Assembly: GCA_021234155.1 (NCBI GenBank)
Contig: JAJEKV010000049.1
Coordinates: 7,103,427-7,167,426 of the forward strand
Length of the DNA stretch: 64,000 nt
Direction: 5' to 3'
Source of the DNA: Isoetes taiwanensis
Lineage: Eukaryota; Streptophyta; Lycopodiopsida; Isoetales; Isoetaceae
Below the pieces are notes generated by a model. The model was not told the DNA's origin and ran no database searches. It worked only from the letters and a program-made list of their open reading frames with translations. This document shows, piece after piece, positions 25,269 to 37,990 of this stretch (position 1 is the first letter of the stretch; every line of letters begins with the position of its first letter). The position numbers and the translations under genes were made by a program.

Positions 25269-27230
25269 TCACGTCATGGAACTTGGGCCAACACTTTTCT
25301 ATCTTAATCTGCACAACGTTACATCATGCCCCAAAGATTTAGGTTGTTTTCCTACTAACTGCAAATTCCTCTTCAAATTCCTCTCTATGTGTTTTCCTCC
25401 AGCAGATATTGCAATATAATTGAGGATTATTTTGAAAGCCTTGAGTTTGTTTTGGCATGGTTGTGTTATACCAGCTTGCAATGGCTACCAAGCTAAGCTA
25501 CTTCATGTGCTTAGTTGTAGTTTACATCGGTTGCGTATAGAGTTTTGCGAATTATATAGAGATGTAACAAGCTTGGACGGAATTTTGTTGCAGGTATTTT
25601 CTTTAAAATAAATAGTCTCTTAGATAGCAACAGACTCCGATGTTCTTAGAAATTGAATGCTAATGCCAAATGGAAGCTTCAAATGATTGAAGCGGTTGAT
25701 GTCGTTGGGCTTTTATTATTTCAAAAGGTAAGGATTTATATGTTTGTAGTTTAGTTTGCTCTAGATTATACTAGCATATGCTGGGTCTGCATTGGTTTAA
25801 ATGGAAATGGAAGTTTTCGTGACTCCACAAGCTTGCAAAAAGTGAATCAGCTTGCACTGCAGCAGTTGACTGAATTATTCTGGAGGCTAGAGTGATAGAG
25901 ACATGAGGCATGTTGCCTAGGTATCAGAGCTCTGGTTAGATGATTCAGTTATGTATTCTAGATCTGCACGGAAGGATTGTTAGAGCCATTACATGTTTGT
26001 TCTATTGGCTGTCTGTGTTCCAAATTTTGGTATTTTAAACAAAGAATAGTTATCCACGGCATTGAATTTCGGTCAGCTATGTCTAATGCACATAATATAA
26101 TCCTCCTTTGTTTGAACTCATAGGGCATGCACATATTTTTTTTCTCTCAGAAATTCACATGGCTTGTCATGACACAAGGATTGATTTCTGGATATGGGCA
26201 GCATGCATAAGATAGAACTGTAGTTGCAGAACTCAAGCAAAGATAGAGCAGACGATGTTATTGACGGTAAGAGGTAAATTAATTTATAGCTTAGATGTCA
26301 ATACAGATTGCATGCTTGATAAATTGATGCATAAGATTTGGAATGTCAAACAAGCGTTGCTTATACAGCTCAAAATTCTTCTTCATGCCCTGTTTACTTC
26401 TTGCTCAGTTTTTTCTATTTTCTATTCACTTTTTTGCTCCTATGAGGATCATCTGCACGTTCTCCAACAACACATTGAAACGACCTGTCAGAGTTGTCAC
26501 CTGAAATGAAAATATAAATTACTTAGCAAACTGATCAATAGAGCCAAAAATTCCGCCAGAAGTGGGCATTAAGATGGAATGCCTAGTATGCCTTTGGCTC
26601 TTTTTCTAAATAGGCAAATATTTGTTATCTACTTCAACCATATCATATTATTTTGCAAGTTCCCGTGTTGGAATACATTCCATGACTCTTCCAAGTTTAG
26701 GCATTTTGCCTTATTTAATGCTAAATCCTTGAGGACCACTGGACGATGGATGCAATCCTATTTGCAGTTCCCAAATCCTTTTCCATAACTAGGTAATGCA
26801 ACATATTATGTTCCAGTTTGTAAATATGCACAAGGCATTTCCTAATGATTGCTTTAAGGATTGAAATTTCAAGTTGCAACAAATCAAGGTCAACAAGCTA
26901 AAATGATTTGGAAAACATTTAAAGATAATAAGTTTTTGGGTATTGTGACGTTGTGACGTTGGCATCTTTGACACACTTTTGTCCATTTTTTGTTTGAATT
27001 ATGTCCGTTCAAGACACATTCACTTAGTCTTATTATGTAAACATGAGATATAGGTTAGGATATGTGTAGGCAATAGTTTTGAGAAAATTGTTACGAAGAA
27101 TGTCTCTACATACTAAAGGATGTTACTTATATTATCATTCTAAGCTCCTGTACAATAGCAGTTGCACTGGGACAAGGGAAACAAATCCACACGATTGCAT
27201 GATTAAGGTCACGGATGCAAAATCATTATG
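25248..27230 (-). repeat. Right-arm block, inverted copy of 15361-17146
   Basis: Mirror of the left-arm block. The part from about 26168 is also a direct repeat of 37991-39190 in the C unit. No gene is recognised. Confidence 0.85.
25816..26008 (+). mobile_element. Insertion with tRNA-iMet primer-binding-site-like motif
   Basis: About 190 bp present here replace a 12-bp string at the matching inverted position (about 16555-16566). It contains GGTATCAGAGC (25920-25930), followed by TCTGGTT. This matches 11 of 12 bases of the plant initiator-Met primer-binding site TGGTATCAGAGC used by LTR retrotransposons and TRIMs. No LTR pair or coding region is present, so it is at most a fragment. Confidence 0.45.
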
Positions 27231-27530
27231 AATTATTAGTTGGCTATTATGATCATGTCTTCGTGCTTAATGCATCTTTTTAAATTAGCAACATTTCACC
27301 GAAAGTTGAGGTTGCCACTTTTAAATTACAAATGCATGAACACCATTCTTCATTGCAGTTTTACACTCAATTGCGCCCTCTACACCAGCCATAAGCACCA
27401 AACGTGGCATAATTCAAGTAAGAACTAGAAATTAAATAATGGCTTCCTAGAAAATAATCAATAGAGACGAAATAGTTCTCACATATAGGCATCCCCCCAT
27501 CTTCATCATCCCCCATCCCCCCTTAAACCC

Positions 27531-27570
<40 letters not shown>

Positions 27571-28045
27571 AAAGAAAAAAAGAAAAAGCGCATCTCTAGC
27601 ATGCATGCATCTAACCTCGTCACCACATTCATAACACGGTAATCATCTTAAACCTTAATCAATTTTATGATTCTAGAGATGCTTTTCCAAATCCACATTT
27701 AGTGAAGCAAAAAGAAAGTCAATTACAAATCTATGAACGGCATTCATGATTCCAACATTACACCAACCCATTGCTTTGCTAGAAGCTTGACAAAAAAAAA
27801 CAATGCAACGATGCCCATGCTCACACAACAAAAATTGGATACCTTTGCAATGTTACCCCCCCCCCCCCTCCAAATCTGAGGGGCTGCGGCGACCGCCCTC
27901 GTTTGCACTTGGATGCACTGTGCTCTGCACATTCCATCGGCGACCATCGAGCTCTCTTTTTTCCCGGTGAGGGCTTTTTAGGCGTTGAGGCCCCATTGCC
28001 ATAGTGTAAGCGAGGTTAGGTTGCTCGGCCCCTTTGGGCATGTAA
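27231..28045 (-). repeat. Module W with 37-bp poly-A tract
   Basis: Inverted copy of 14560-15360 and direct repeat of 39190-39894. The uninterrupted A run is at 27532-27568. The C unit has 20 A at the same place, and the left arm has interrupted CTTTTT units. Confidence 0.85.
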
Positions 28046-29045
28046 AAACTTTAATCGGTGACTACATGCAGATATAAAGCATATATATGGGCTTCAACTG
28101 CCTTTTTAAGAAGCACTGACAGAACTAATACCTTGGTGGAACTTCGAAATTGCAATTTCCTTGCTAGTCCGACAACGTAAAAGTACCAAAGTACAAAATA
28201 ATTGGAGCACACACATTGACCATATTTAAGAGAAAAAGAGAGAGAGATGGAGGAAGATAATGAAGCATAAATAGTGAGGCACAGCGTGATGTGCATCCCA
28301 TGGCCAAAACGCTACAACATGCAGATTTCAATGAGCTCCATTTGTCATTAACTCTATTATCATATATAACTAAGGTAAAAGCAAAGACAAAAGCAGATTT
28401 TTAGGGGCTCCATCCTCCCAAATGTAAGAGCCATAGGCTTGGTTTGGCGTCATATTAGAAGCAAAGAAATCTCTTGGGCCTTCATTCCAATCCAATCATG
28501 CAGACATCATAATAAACAATAATGGCGGACTATTGTGCCAATGCACGGAGTTGTCATAAAGAAGATCAAAAAATAATGTGGCAAGGTGAGGGGGCGGGAT
28601 CAAACCTAGAGACATCTAGGAGGATGGAGCGCTAGATTTGGACCTCTCGAAGCAAGGGAATCAAACGAAATGTCAGATTATTTGGGTTATTTTCGTTGTC
28701 TAAATTAGCTATAGCAAATCCAACCACCAAGCCACGCACTGCAAAAGAGGAGAAGACTTCATAGGATATAAGAAGCTTGGTTTGTGAAGATGCTTTCTAA
28801 AGTAACTCACGGATTTTACAAATTTGTGAAACTGGAAAACGGCTTCCTTTCGCACCCTATTTCCACAACTGCTCCATTGCTACCCTGTCATATATCGCCA
28901 ATGGCGGTGTAGCGACAAAAGCGTGGAAAACTTAAGAAAGAAAAGTACCGACCAACTTTTTCAAGTAAATCTAAGGCATCAAAAAAAATTTCAAGTAAAT
29001 CTGGGCCATCCAAAGTTTTAGGGCGTGATCCATGACACAGGAGTT
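28046..29045 (-). repeat. Modules Z and Y, reverse orientation
   Basis: Direct repeat of about 39895-40895 and 51720-52680; inverted copy of about 13465-14560. Two classes of Y/Z exist. This class shares GGCTCCATCCTCCCAAATGT and differs slightly from the class at 18650-19745. Confidence 0.85.
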
Positions 29046-30227
29046 AACATTATAATATAAAGATGAGTGGAGATGTTAACAATAGTGACAAACAGATTCA
29101 TATAGAGTATCTATCAGACTACGTTTGCCATCATTAACACCAACAAAAAGCACTTGAATCGACTTGTTGAAATCAATTTTGAAGCCCACTGTATCTTACT
29201 TGACATCTAGGCACTTTTGGAACTTGAATGAGAAACCCTTTCTGCAAAATACAACTAACAATGGCACGTCTCCTGCTTGTCTTATGATTAGAGATGGTTG
29301 TTTACAAGAATTTGCAAACCTTTAAAAGCGTGTACTTACTCTTTAAGATGTGCATTTCAATTGAATATTTCAACACTACAATTTATACCCTTTCTATGAT
29401 CTGTTTCTTTGCCAATGCATTTTTGTAAGGAACATTGGCCAAAGTTCCATCTATGTTTGCCCGGACAAGTCTTACCATCCAGCATGCAAGCATCAGAATG
29501 CATGCCCGATAACATAACCAGAAGCAGTGTGGACCTAGTTGAAGAAAATTGATCAAAGCAATGTTTTCCAAGCTTCAAATTCATATATTTCTTGCGGTCA
29601 ACAAACTAGAGACATCCAACCAATGCTATTGGGTTACAAGACTTGTTAGTGACAAGTTTATTTTGTTACTTTGAACAATTTCGAGGCCCATCTTCCACCT
29701 TCAATTTTGAAGGCCACTTTATCTTACTTGATTAGAGATGGTTGTTTACAAGAATTTGCAAACCTTTAAAAGCATAAATGTGCATTTCAATTTAATATTC
29801 AAGACTACAATTTATACCTTTTCTATGATCTCTTTCTTTGCCAATGCATTTTTGTAAGCAACATTGGCCAAAGTTCCATCTATGTTTGCCCGGACAAGTC
29901 TTACCATCCAGCCAAAGCGATGTTTTTCAAGCTCCAAATTCATATAGCAAAGTAATGATGTTTTTGCCAATGCGGAGTTATCATAAAAATTCGAAAATAA
30001 TAGTTTAGAGACTTCTAGAAGGATGAAGCATTGTATTTAGACCTCTAAAGCAAGGGAATCAACATAGAAATGACCGATTATTTGGGTTATTTTCGTTGTC
30101 TTGTGGCAAAATCAGACCACCTTTGCCTTTGCAAAAGAGGTTATGGAAAACTTAAGAAAGAACAAGTCCTAACCAACTTTTTCGAAAATAATGTCCAAAG
30201 TGGCATGATCCATGACACACGAGATAA
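29046..30227 (-). repeat. Module X, partial X and a degraded Y piece
   Basis: A full X copy at about 29170-29715 and a partial X at about 29725-29950. From about 29950 to 30227 there is a shortened version of 53610-53975, which has lost several internal stretches. Confidence 0.8.
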
Positions 30228-30965
30228 CATTATAATATATAAGATGAGTGGAGATATTTACAGTAGTGACAAACAGATTCATATAGAGTATGTAGGTAAC
30301 ACAGAGTACGTTTGCCATCATTAACACCAACAAGAAGCAGTTGAATCGACTTGTTGAAATCAATTTTGAAGGCCACTGTATCTTACTTGGCATCTAGGCA
30401 TTTTTGGAACTTGAATGAGAAACCCTTTCTGCAAAATATAACTAACAACGGCACGCCTCCTGCTTGTCTTATGATTAGAGATGGTTGTTTACAAGAATTT
30501 GCAAACCTTTAAAAGCGTGTACTTACTCTTTAAGATGTGCATTTCTATTTAATATTTCAAGACTACAATTTATACCCTTTCTGTGCTCTGTTTCTTTGCC
30601 AATGCATTTTTGTAAGCAACATTGGCCAAAGTTCCATCTATATTTGCACGGACAAGTCTTACCATCCAGCATGCAAGCATCAGAATGCATGCCCGATAAA
30701 ATAGCCAGATATGAAGAAAATTGATCAAAGCAATGTTTTCCAAGCTCCAAATTCATATATTTCTTGCAGTCAGCAAAGAAGAGACATCCAACCAATGCTA
30801 TTGGCTGCAAGACTTGTTAGTGACAAGTTTATTTTGTTACTTTGGACAATTTTGAGGTCCATCTTCCACCTTCACTCATTACCACTTCTTCTTTTCTTTT
30901 GTTTGATGCAAGCAAAGTGTTGTAAATGCATGTCGAACATGCTGGATAAATTTTTATAAAAAGTG
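30228..30965 (-). repeat. Module X plus BiP-downstream segment
   Basis: Direct repeat of 17207-17952 and, up to about 30845, of 53976-54590. It marks the left edge of the second 13-kb unit. Confidence 0.85.
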
Positions 30966-31144
30966 TGCAAAATGTTTAGAAGTTATTAGAAAAGTTGGAA
31001 GCTAAGAAAAGTGGTGTGAACAAACTAGATAATAAGCATAAGCTAATATACATCTCAGATTACTATTTCCATATCTACAGCTATTTGTGTCATTACTCGT
31101 GACCATGAATTTTGAATGTCTCAAGATATTTACAGCTCAGAGTG
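30966..31144 (-). pseudogene. BiP tail stub
   Basis: BiP 3'UTR followed by the complement of the HSEL-stop codons (TTACAGCTCAGAGTG, 31130-31144). The coding region then stops and AAAGTGACAGTAAAAGTG repeats of module U begin. It is cleaner than the counterpart at 18126-18140. Confidence 0.8.
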
Positions 31145-32765
31145 AAAGTGACAGTAAAAGTGAAAGTGATACTTAGATAGTAAAAGTGATTGATAGCTTT
31201 GCTCTTTCTTTTAGCTATGTTAGCAAGAGCATATGAAGGATCAATGTAAGCAAATAAGTCTAATGAAGTTTACATAATCTCAAATTGTCCACATTATTCA
31301 AAATGTTTACATTATTCAAGCTTAGTGGTTTCTGCTGGACATTCTTTGCAATATTTAGGATACCTAGAAAGAGCATGCGAAGATAAAAGTGAGAAAGATA
31401 AATTGCAAGATTTCTTGAATCGTTTGTGTTTTGCAGATGATAAAACTCACCTAACTTAGCATGCACCTTAAAAAAAGGCTTGCTTTTCTTCTAAATGAAC
31501 CACTTGCACAATACTGAAGTAGAAGAGAGAAAATTAAAAGCAAGCTACAATGAAGGCATAGTCAATCTTTGCATTTACGTGCAAAAAAGTAAAAAGAATT
31601 TATGATGACATGCCAATTCTCTCATCAATAGAAGAACGATGATAGACTTTAACCAATGAAGACATGCAAAGATTAGAAAGCATATAGAAGACTTTAACCA
31701 AAGAATACATCGGACATTATAAAGCATATAGTTATGGACTTCAACTGCCTTTTTAAGAAGAACTTCATGAGAACTAAAACTCGAAATTGCAATTTCCTTG
31801 CTAGTCCAACATTGTAAAAGTACCAAAGTACAAAATAATCGAGACACACACACATTGACTATATTTAAGAGAAAGAGAGAGAGATAGAATAGAAGATAAT
31901 GAAACATAAATAATAATAAGGCACAACGTCATGTGCATCCCATGGCCAAAAAAACGCTATAACATCTGATTCCAACAAAGCTCCATTTGTCATTAAATTT
32001 TTATCATATACAAAAGGAGGTAAAAGCAACGATAAAAGCGGGTCTTTTTAGGGGTCCATCCTCCCAAATGAAGAGAACTTGGCTTGGTTTGGCATCATAT
32101 TAGAAGCAAAGAAATCTCTTTGCCATGTGCATGTGAATAAGAGCATATGTTTACGTATCTAAACTATATAATTCTTTTTACTCGTGGGTCTTCATTCCAA
32201 TCAATCATGAGACATCATAATAAACAATGGCGACTTTTGTGCCAATGCTTGGAGTTATCATAAAGAAGATCGAAAATAATGCGAGTGGCAAGGTGGGGGA
32301 CGGGGAACAAACCTAGAGACATCTAGGAGGATGGGGCGCTAGATTTGGACCTCTGGAGCAAGGGAATCAACACATAAAATGACAGATTATTTGGGTTATT
32401 TTTGTTGTCTAAATTAGATGTAGCAAATCCAACCACCAAACCCACGCGAGCGCAAAAAGAGAAGAAGACTTCATAGGATATAAAGAAGCTTGCTTTGTGA
32501 AGATGCTTTCTAAAGTAACTCACTTAATTTTACAAATTTGTGAAACTGGAAAACGGCTTCCTTCCGCACCCTATTTCCACAAGCTGCTCCATTGCTACCT
32601 GTCATATCACGCCAATGGCAGGTAAGTAGCGACCTTAAAAGCGTGGAAAACTTAAGAAAGAAAAAGTACCGACCAATTTTTTCAAGTAAATCTAAGCCAT
32701 CAAAAAAAATTTCAAGTAAATCTGGGCCGTCCAAAGTTTTAGGGCGTGATCCATGACACAGGAGT
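31145..32765 (-). repeat. Modules U, Z and Y, reverse orientation
   Basis: Direct repeat of 18141-19745 at an offset of about 13.0 kb. Differences are small indels, again often at CAG/CTG. Confidence 0.85.
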
Positions 32766-34182
32766 TAACATTATAATATAAAGATGAGTGGAGATGTTAA
32801 CAATAGTGACAAAGCAGATTCATATAGAGTATCTATCGGACTCGTTTGCCATCATTAACACCAACAAGAAGCACTTGAATCGACTTGTTGAAATCAATTT
32901 TGAAGGCCACTGTCTAGGCACTTTTGGAACTTGAATGAGAAACCCTTTCTGCAAAATACAACTAACAATGGCACGTCTCCTGCTTGTCTTATGATTATAG
33001 ATGGTTGTTTACAAGAATTTGCAAACCTTTAAAAGCGTGTACTTACTCTTTAAGATGTGCATTTCAATTGAATATTTCAAGACTACAATTTATACCCTTT
33101 CTATGATCTGTTTCTTTGCCAATGCATTTTTGTAAGGAACATTGGCCAAAGTTCCATCTATGTTTGCCCGGACAAGTCTTACCATCCAGCATGCAAGCAG
33201 CAGAATGTATGCCCGATAACATAACCAGAAGCAGTGTGGACTTAGTTGAAGAAAATTGATCAAAGCAATGTTTTCCAAGCTTCAAATTCATATATTTCTT
33301 GCGGTCAACAAACTAGAGACATCCAACCAATGCTATTGGGTTGCAAGACTTGTTAGTGACAAGTTTATTTTGTTACTTTGGACAATTTCGAGGTCCATCT
33401 TCCACCTTCAATTTTGAAGGCCACTGTATCTTGGCATCTAGGCACAAACTACGTTTGCCATCATTAACACCAACAAGAAGCACTTGAATCGACTTGTTGA
33501 AATCAATTTTGGCATCTAGACATTTTTGGAACTTGAAAGAGAAGCCCTTTCTGCAAAATATAACAAACGGCGGCACGCCTCCTGCTTGTCATATGATTAG
33601 AGATGGTTGTTTGCAAGAATTTGCAAACCTTTAAAAGCATAGATGTGCATTTCAATTTAATATTCAAGACTACAATTTATACCCTTTCTATGATCTCTTT
33701 CTTTGCCAATGCATTTTTGTAAGCAACATTGGCCAAAGTTCCATCTATGTTTGCCCGGACAAGTCTTACCATCCAGTCAAAGCGATGTTTTCCAAGCTCC
33801 AAATTTATATATTTCTTGCAGTCAGCAAAGTAAAGACATTGGGTTGCAAGATTATTGGGTTGCAAGACTTGTTAGTGACAAGTTTATTTTGTTACTTTGG
33901 ACAATTTCAACATCCATCTTCCACCTTCATTCATTACCACTTCTTCTTTTCTTTTGTTTCATGCAAGCAAAGTCTTGTAAATGCATGTCTAACATCTTTG
34001 GATAAATTTTTATAGAAAGTGTACAAAATTTTAAAAGTTATTAGAAAAGTTGAAAGCTAAGACAAGTGGTGTGAAAACCAGATAATAAGCATAAGCTAAT
34101 ATACATCTCAGATTACTATTTCCATATCTACAAGTATTTGTGTCATTACTCGCGACCATGAATTTTGAATGTCTCAAGATAT
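32766..34182 (-). repeat. Two tandem X modules and 3'UTR of BiP copy C
   Basis: X copies at about 32900-33410 and 33420-33890, then the BiP-downstream segment and 3'UTR (34022-34182). Direct repeat of 19746-21157. Confidence 0.85.
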
Positions 34183-36175
34183 TTACAGCTCGGAGTGATC
34201 TTCATCCTCTTCCTCTGAGGCATGAGCACCAGTCTTTTGATAAACCTTGGTTATTATGGGATTGCAAACATCCTCAATCTCCTTCAGTTTCTCTTCGAAA
34301 TCCTCCCCTTCAGCACTTTGGTTATCGTCCAACCACTCCAAGATTTCCTTCAATTCAGCTTCAATCTTTTCTTTGTCATCAGAATCTAGCTTATCCGCTA
34401 GCTTGTCCTTGTCACCAATTGAACTCTTCATGTTGTACACATATGTCTCCAATCTATTCCTGGCATCAATCTTTTCCTTCACCTTCTTATCTTGCTCTGC
34501 ATATTCCTCAGCCTCCTTGATCATTCTATCAACCTCATCGAAGATAAGCGATCTTTGTCGTGATAATGATGATCTTTCTCTCGCCTTTACCGGACGCCTT
34601 ATCCTCTGCCTTCACTTTTAGAATTCCATCTGCATCTACTTCAAAAGTAACTTCAATCTGAGGAATACCTCTTGGAGCTGGGGCAATACCGCTCAAATCA
34701 AATTTTCCAAGTTCCCGACAATCTTTTGTCAAGCTTCTTTCTCCTTCAAAGACCTGAACAGACACGGTTGTTTGCTTATCCTGATAGGTGCTAAACACTT
34801 GGGATTTTTTAGTTGGAATCGTAGTACCCCTGGGAATGAGCTTTGTCATCACTCCACCAACAGTTTCAATGCCAAGGGTCAAAGGAGTGGCATCAAGGAT
34901 GAGTGCATCTTTAGTCTCTTCGCCGCCTTCCCCCCTTAGAATGCCTCCTTGAGCTGCGCACCATAGGCTCTGACCTCATCGGGGATTGACTCCCTTGCTA
35001 GGCTCCTTGCCCTCAAAGTAGTCCTTCAACAATTCTTTGTATCTTTGGGATACGAGTACTTCCTCCAACAAGAACGATTTCATCAATCTGCGACTTCTTA
35101 AGGCCAGCATCATTCATGGCCTTCCTAACAGGGCCCAATGTCTTCTTGAACAAGTCATTGTTAAGCTCCTCAAACCTTGCTCTGGTAAGTGGTTCAGAGA
35201 AATCAACACCATCAAAAAGACTCTCAACCTCAATTCTAACTTGGTCTTTGGTTCTTGAGTGCCCTCTTTGCACGCTACGCCTCGCATGACGGAGTTTCCC
35301 AATAGCCCCCGCTATCCTTGCTAATGTCCTTGTTGTACTTCTTCTTGATGAGTTTAATGAAGTGCTCCATAATTACGTGGTCAAAATCCTCTCGCCAAGA
35401 TGAGTATCACCACTTGTGGCTAAAACTTCAAATACTCCATTATCAATTGTTAAGATCGACATCAAAGGTACCACCACCAAGGTCAAACACAAGTATGTTC
35501 TTCTCGTTTCCCTTCTCATTAAGTCCATAAGCCAATCTTTGCTGCGGTTGGCTCATTGAATCTGAGCCACGTTAAGTCCGGCAATGATACCCGGCATCTT
35601 TTTTGTGGCTGTCTCGTGCATCATTGAAATAAAATTTGGGACGGTGATAAAAGCATTTTTACGACCTTTCCTAAGAATGCCTCGGCGGTTTCCTTCATTT
35701 TATCAAAATCATAGCGCTAATCTCCTGCGGGCTGAAAAGCTTAACCGCCATCCTTGATCTTAACTTGTATATAAGGTTTCCCATCTTTGTTGATGATCTT
35801 GTAGGGCAATAGTTTCATATCATTTTGGACTTCTTTGTCGTCAAACTTCCTTCCAATCAAACGTTTAGGGTCAAAAATTGTCCTTTCGGGGTTAGAAGCA
35901 GCTTGGTTCTTGGCTGCCTCTCCAATAAGCCTTTCAGAATCTGTGAAGGCTACCCATGATGGTGTGATTCGATTTCCCTGGTCATTGGCTATGATTTCTA
36001 CATGCCCATCTTTGTTATAAACACCCACACAAGAATATGTTGTTCCCAGATCAATACCAATTACTGTATCTAATTTGGGAGCTTCTTCTGCGCCTGCTGC
36101 TACAGATACAACCCAAATTGTAAGAAAAACCAAGCATAGACCTAATCTGCTAACATGAGCTACTTCCCTCGACAT
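34183..36175 (-). pseudogene. BiP copy C, frameshifted
   Basis: The start codon is the complement of 36173-36175. The first 144 codons are uninterrupted: signal peptide, [18 protein letters not shown], and through to IQVKIKDG. The last 113 codons to HSEL and stop at 34183 are also open. The middle third of the ATPase domain (about 35740-35270) and the segment 34600-35000 are broken by small indels. Replacing the CTTTG at 35536-35540 with GCTG, as its position suggests, restores a TAAALAYG reading. It is the best copy for the N-terminus and the lid. Its 5' flank continues into the B/C-shared upstream region, so it keeps the native promoter side. Confidence 0.85.
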
Positions 36176-37783
36176 TCTCTACTGCCTCTGCTTCTCTCAA
36201 CACTCTCTTCTGCTTCTGCTTCTCACCACTCTGCTTCTTTTAAAACAAGCAAGGAAAAGGGCAAAGGAAATGAAAAGAAACGCGAAAGGGAAAAGGGAAA
36301 AAAAGGCAAGCATTATTTTTTTCTTCTTGATGAGTTCTTATTGAACCTAATTCTTTGCTGGCCGATCTTGGCACGAAATGGAAGAGTATGGTGATTTTAT
36401 GCATAAATACTATATGCCCCTTAAATTCGTTTTTTTGTTGCATGTAATAGCAGCATGTGGAGGATTGACAGCATGTTATTAAAATTGGTTGCATATGCTG
36501 TGCATTACTATATGGGCGAAGAAACCATCCTTTGTAAGGTATCCAGGGTTTTGCATCAAATTGAGATGCCCCTAAGCTAGCATATTTAATCTAGTATTTC
36601 AACTGTTTGACGATACACGTTCTAAAGGGGAAATGCTGCTAAGCTGTGCATATTCTAGAGCTTGCCTGCATGTTATTTAAAGTGATCACTTTACTAATTT
36701 GTGCAATGTGATTTTGCTTGAAATAATCTTTAGAGTTCCATCCAGGGCAATACTCTTGGAATGTTCACATCCGCACTTTCTTTTTATGCAGGCCCGTGAT
36801 CCTCGTGGTTTTGCAGGCCCTAGGAATCGAAGGAGACGTGCTGCCAGGACTTGCATATTTTGGAGCTTATCTCATGTTATTTAAGGTGATGGTTTGCAGT
36901 TGTGTTTAGGGAAATTGAATGATTTGCTAATTATTGTGACTAGTTATTGCCGGGCTCATTTCCTCCCGTGGCCATGCATGTGTTTTTGGGCTAGACCTTA
37001 GTTATCAATGATCTTGTAAGAAGAAAGCCATCAATAACTCCACTTTTCAATTCATGGCTTGCTTCAATTGCAAGTCCTGCTCATTGCTAGATAAATAGTA
37101 TTCAGAAGAGAATATGATGATCCCAGGGTTCCTTAAGCTACCTTAGACTATTTGAACTGGATAATTATGGTCTGTTAAGGCTTCATTAGTACCAAGGGTG
37201 CAAAGGCAGTACTTCAATTTATTGGTTTTTCTACGAGCTTGAAAATTTTGTAGAATGCAAGGATGTGAGCTTTTTTTTTGAAGAGACCTTTCTCAGTCAA
37301 GGTCATTCTTGGTTATTCTCAAATGTGAGAATGGAGGATCTAGAGAAAGGCATCTCTCTGCCATGTTCAAGCAGCAATCATGACATTCAAATGCTAATCG
37401 TGTAAATCCAGATGCTAATCCCATTGCAGCAAATCCATATTCATTCTGCACATGTCATTGCAGTTTATTTAGCAACAGAAGAAATTTACAGACGTCTCCA
37501 ACATCATTAGAATAAGGAGGTTTGAAGATCATCCTATGGAGTTTAATTGTTGCTGGTGCTGCAGCAGTGACTAACATTAGACTTATGTATTACTTACAGC
37601 AATTGGGTGAATAATAACATGATATACAGTGAAGGTATGATCGGAAAACCTTTATTCGGTGAGAGTGGCTTTGCATGCAGGGGCAATGAATTTCCATGGG
37701 TTGACGACCTGTTATTTGTTGAAGAATGCCTATGCATGTAGGCAATAAATTTTGTTCATACTATGGCCACTTCTCATCTTGCC
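36176..37783 (-). repeat. BiP upstream region shared by C and B
   Basis: Near-identical to 23137-24742 and conserved to the base at many places. Homology ends at CTTGCC at about 37783, where the C unit continues with a PPR fragment. Confidence 0.8.
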
Positions 37784-37990
37784 TTATAATTATTATGTGG
37801 GACATGAAACTTTCAATCAAGATGACCAAGTATAATCCAGAAGTTGCATTTTGAGCATTATAAAAGCATGTAAAGCTACAGACGAGCTGACAATGCACTT
37901 ATAGATATGTATGCCCATATATGGAGACTTGGATACTGCGTCTAGGAGCTTTGGAGCTTTGGAAGATTACCAAGTAAACATGTAGTATCA
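37784..37990 (+). pseudogene. PPR gene fragment (C-unit specific)
   Basis: A short forward frame around 37890-37920 reads NALIDMYAH, the most conserved PPR string. It is followed in a shifted frame by GDLDTASRSFGALED, as expected of MYAKCGDL-A-VF. Upstream, CKATDEL resembles the end of the preceding repeat. One or two indels and a stop interrupt it. It is absent from the B unit. Confidence 0.6.
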
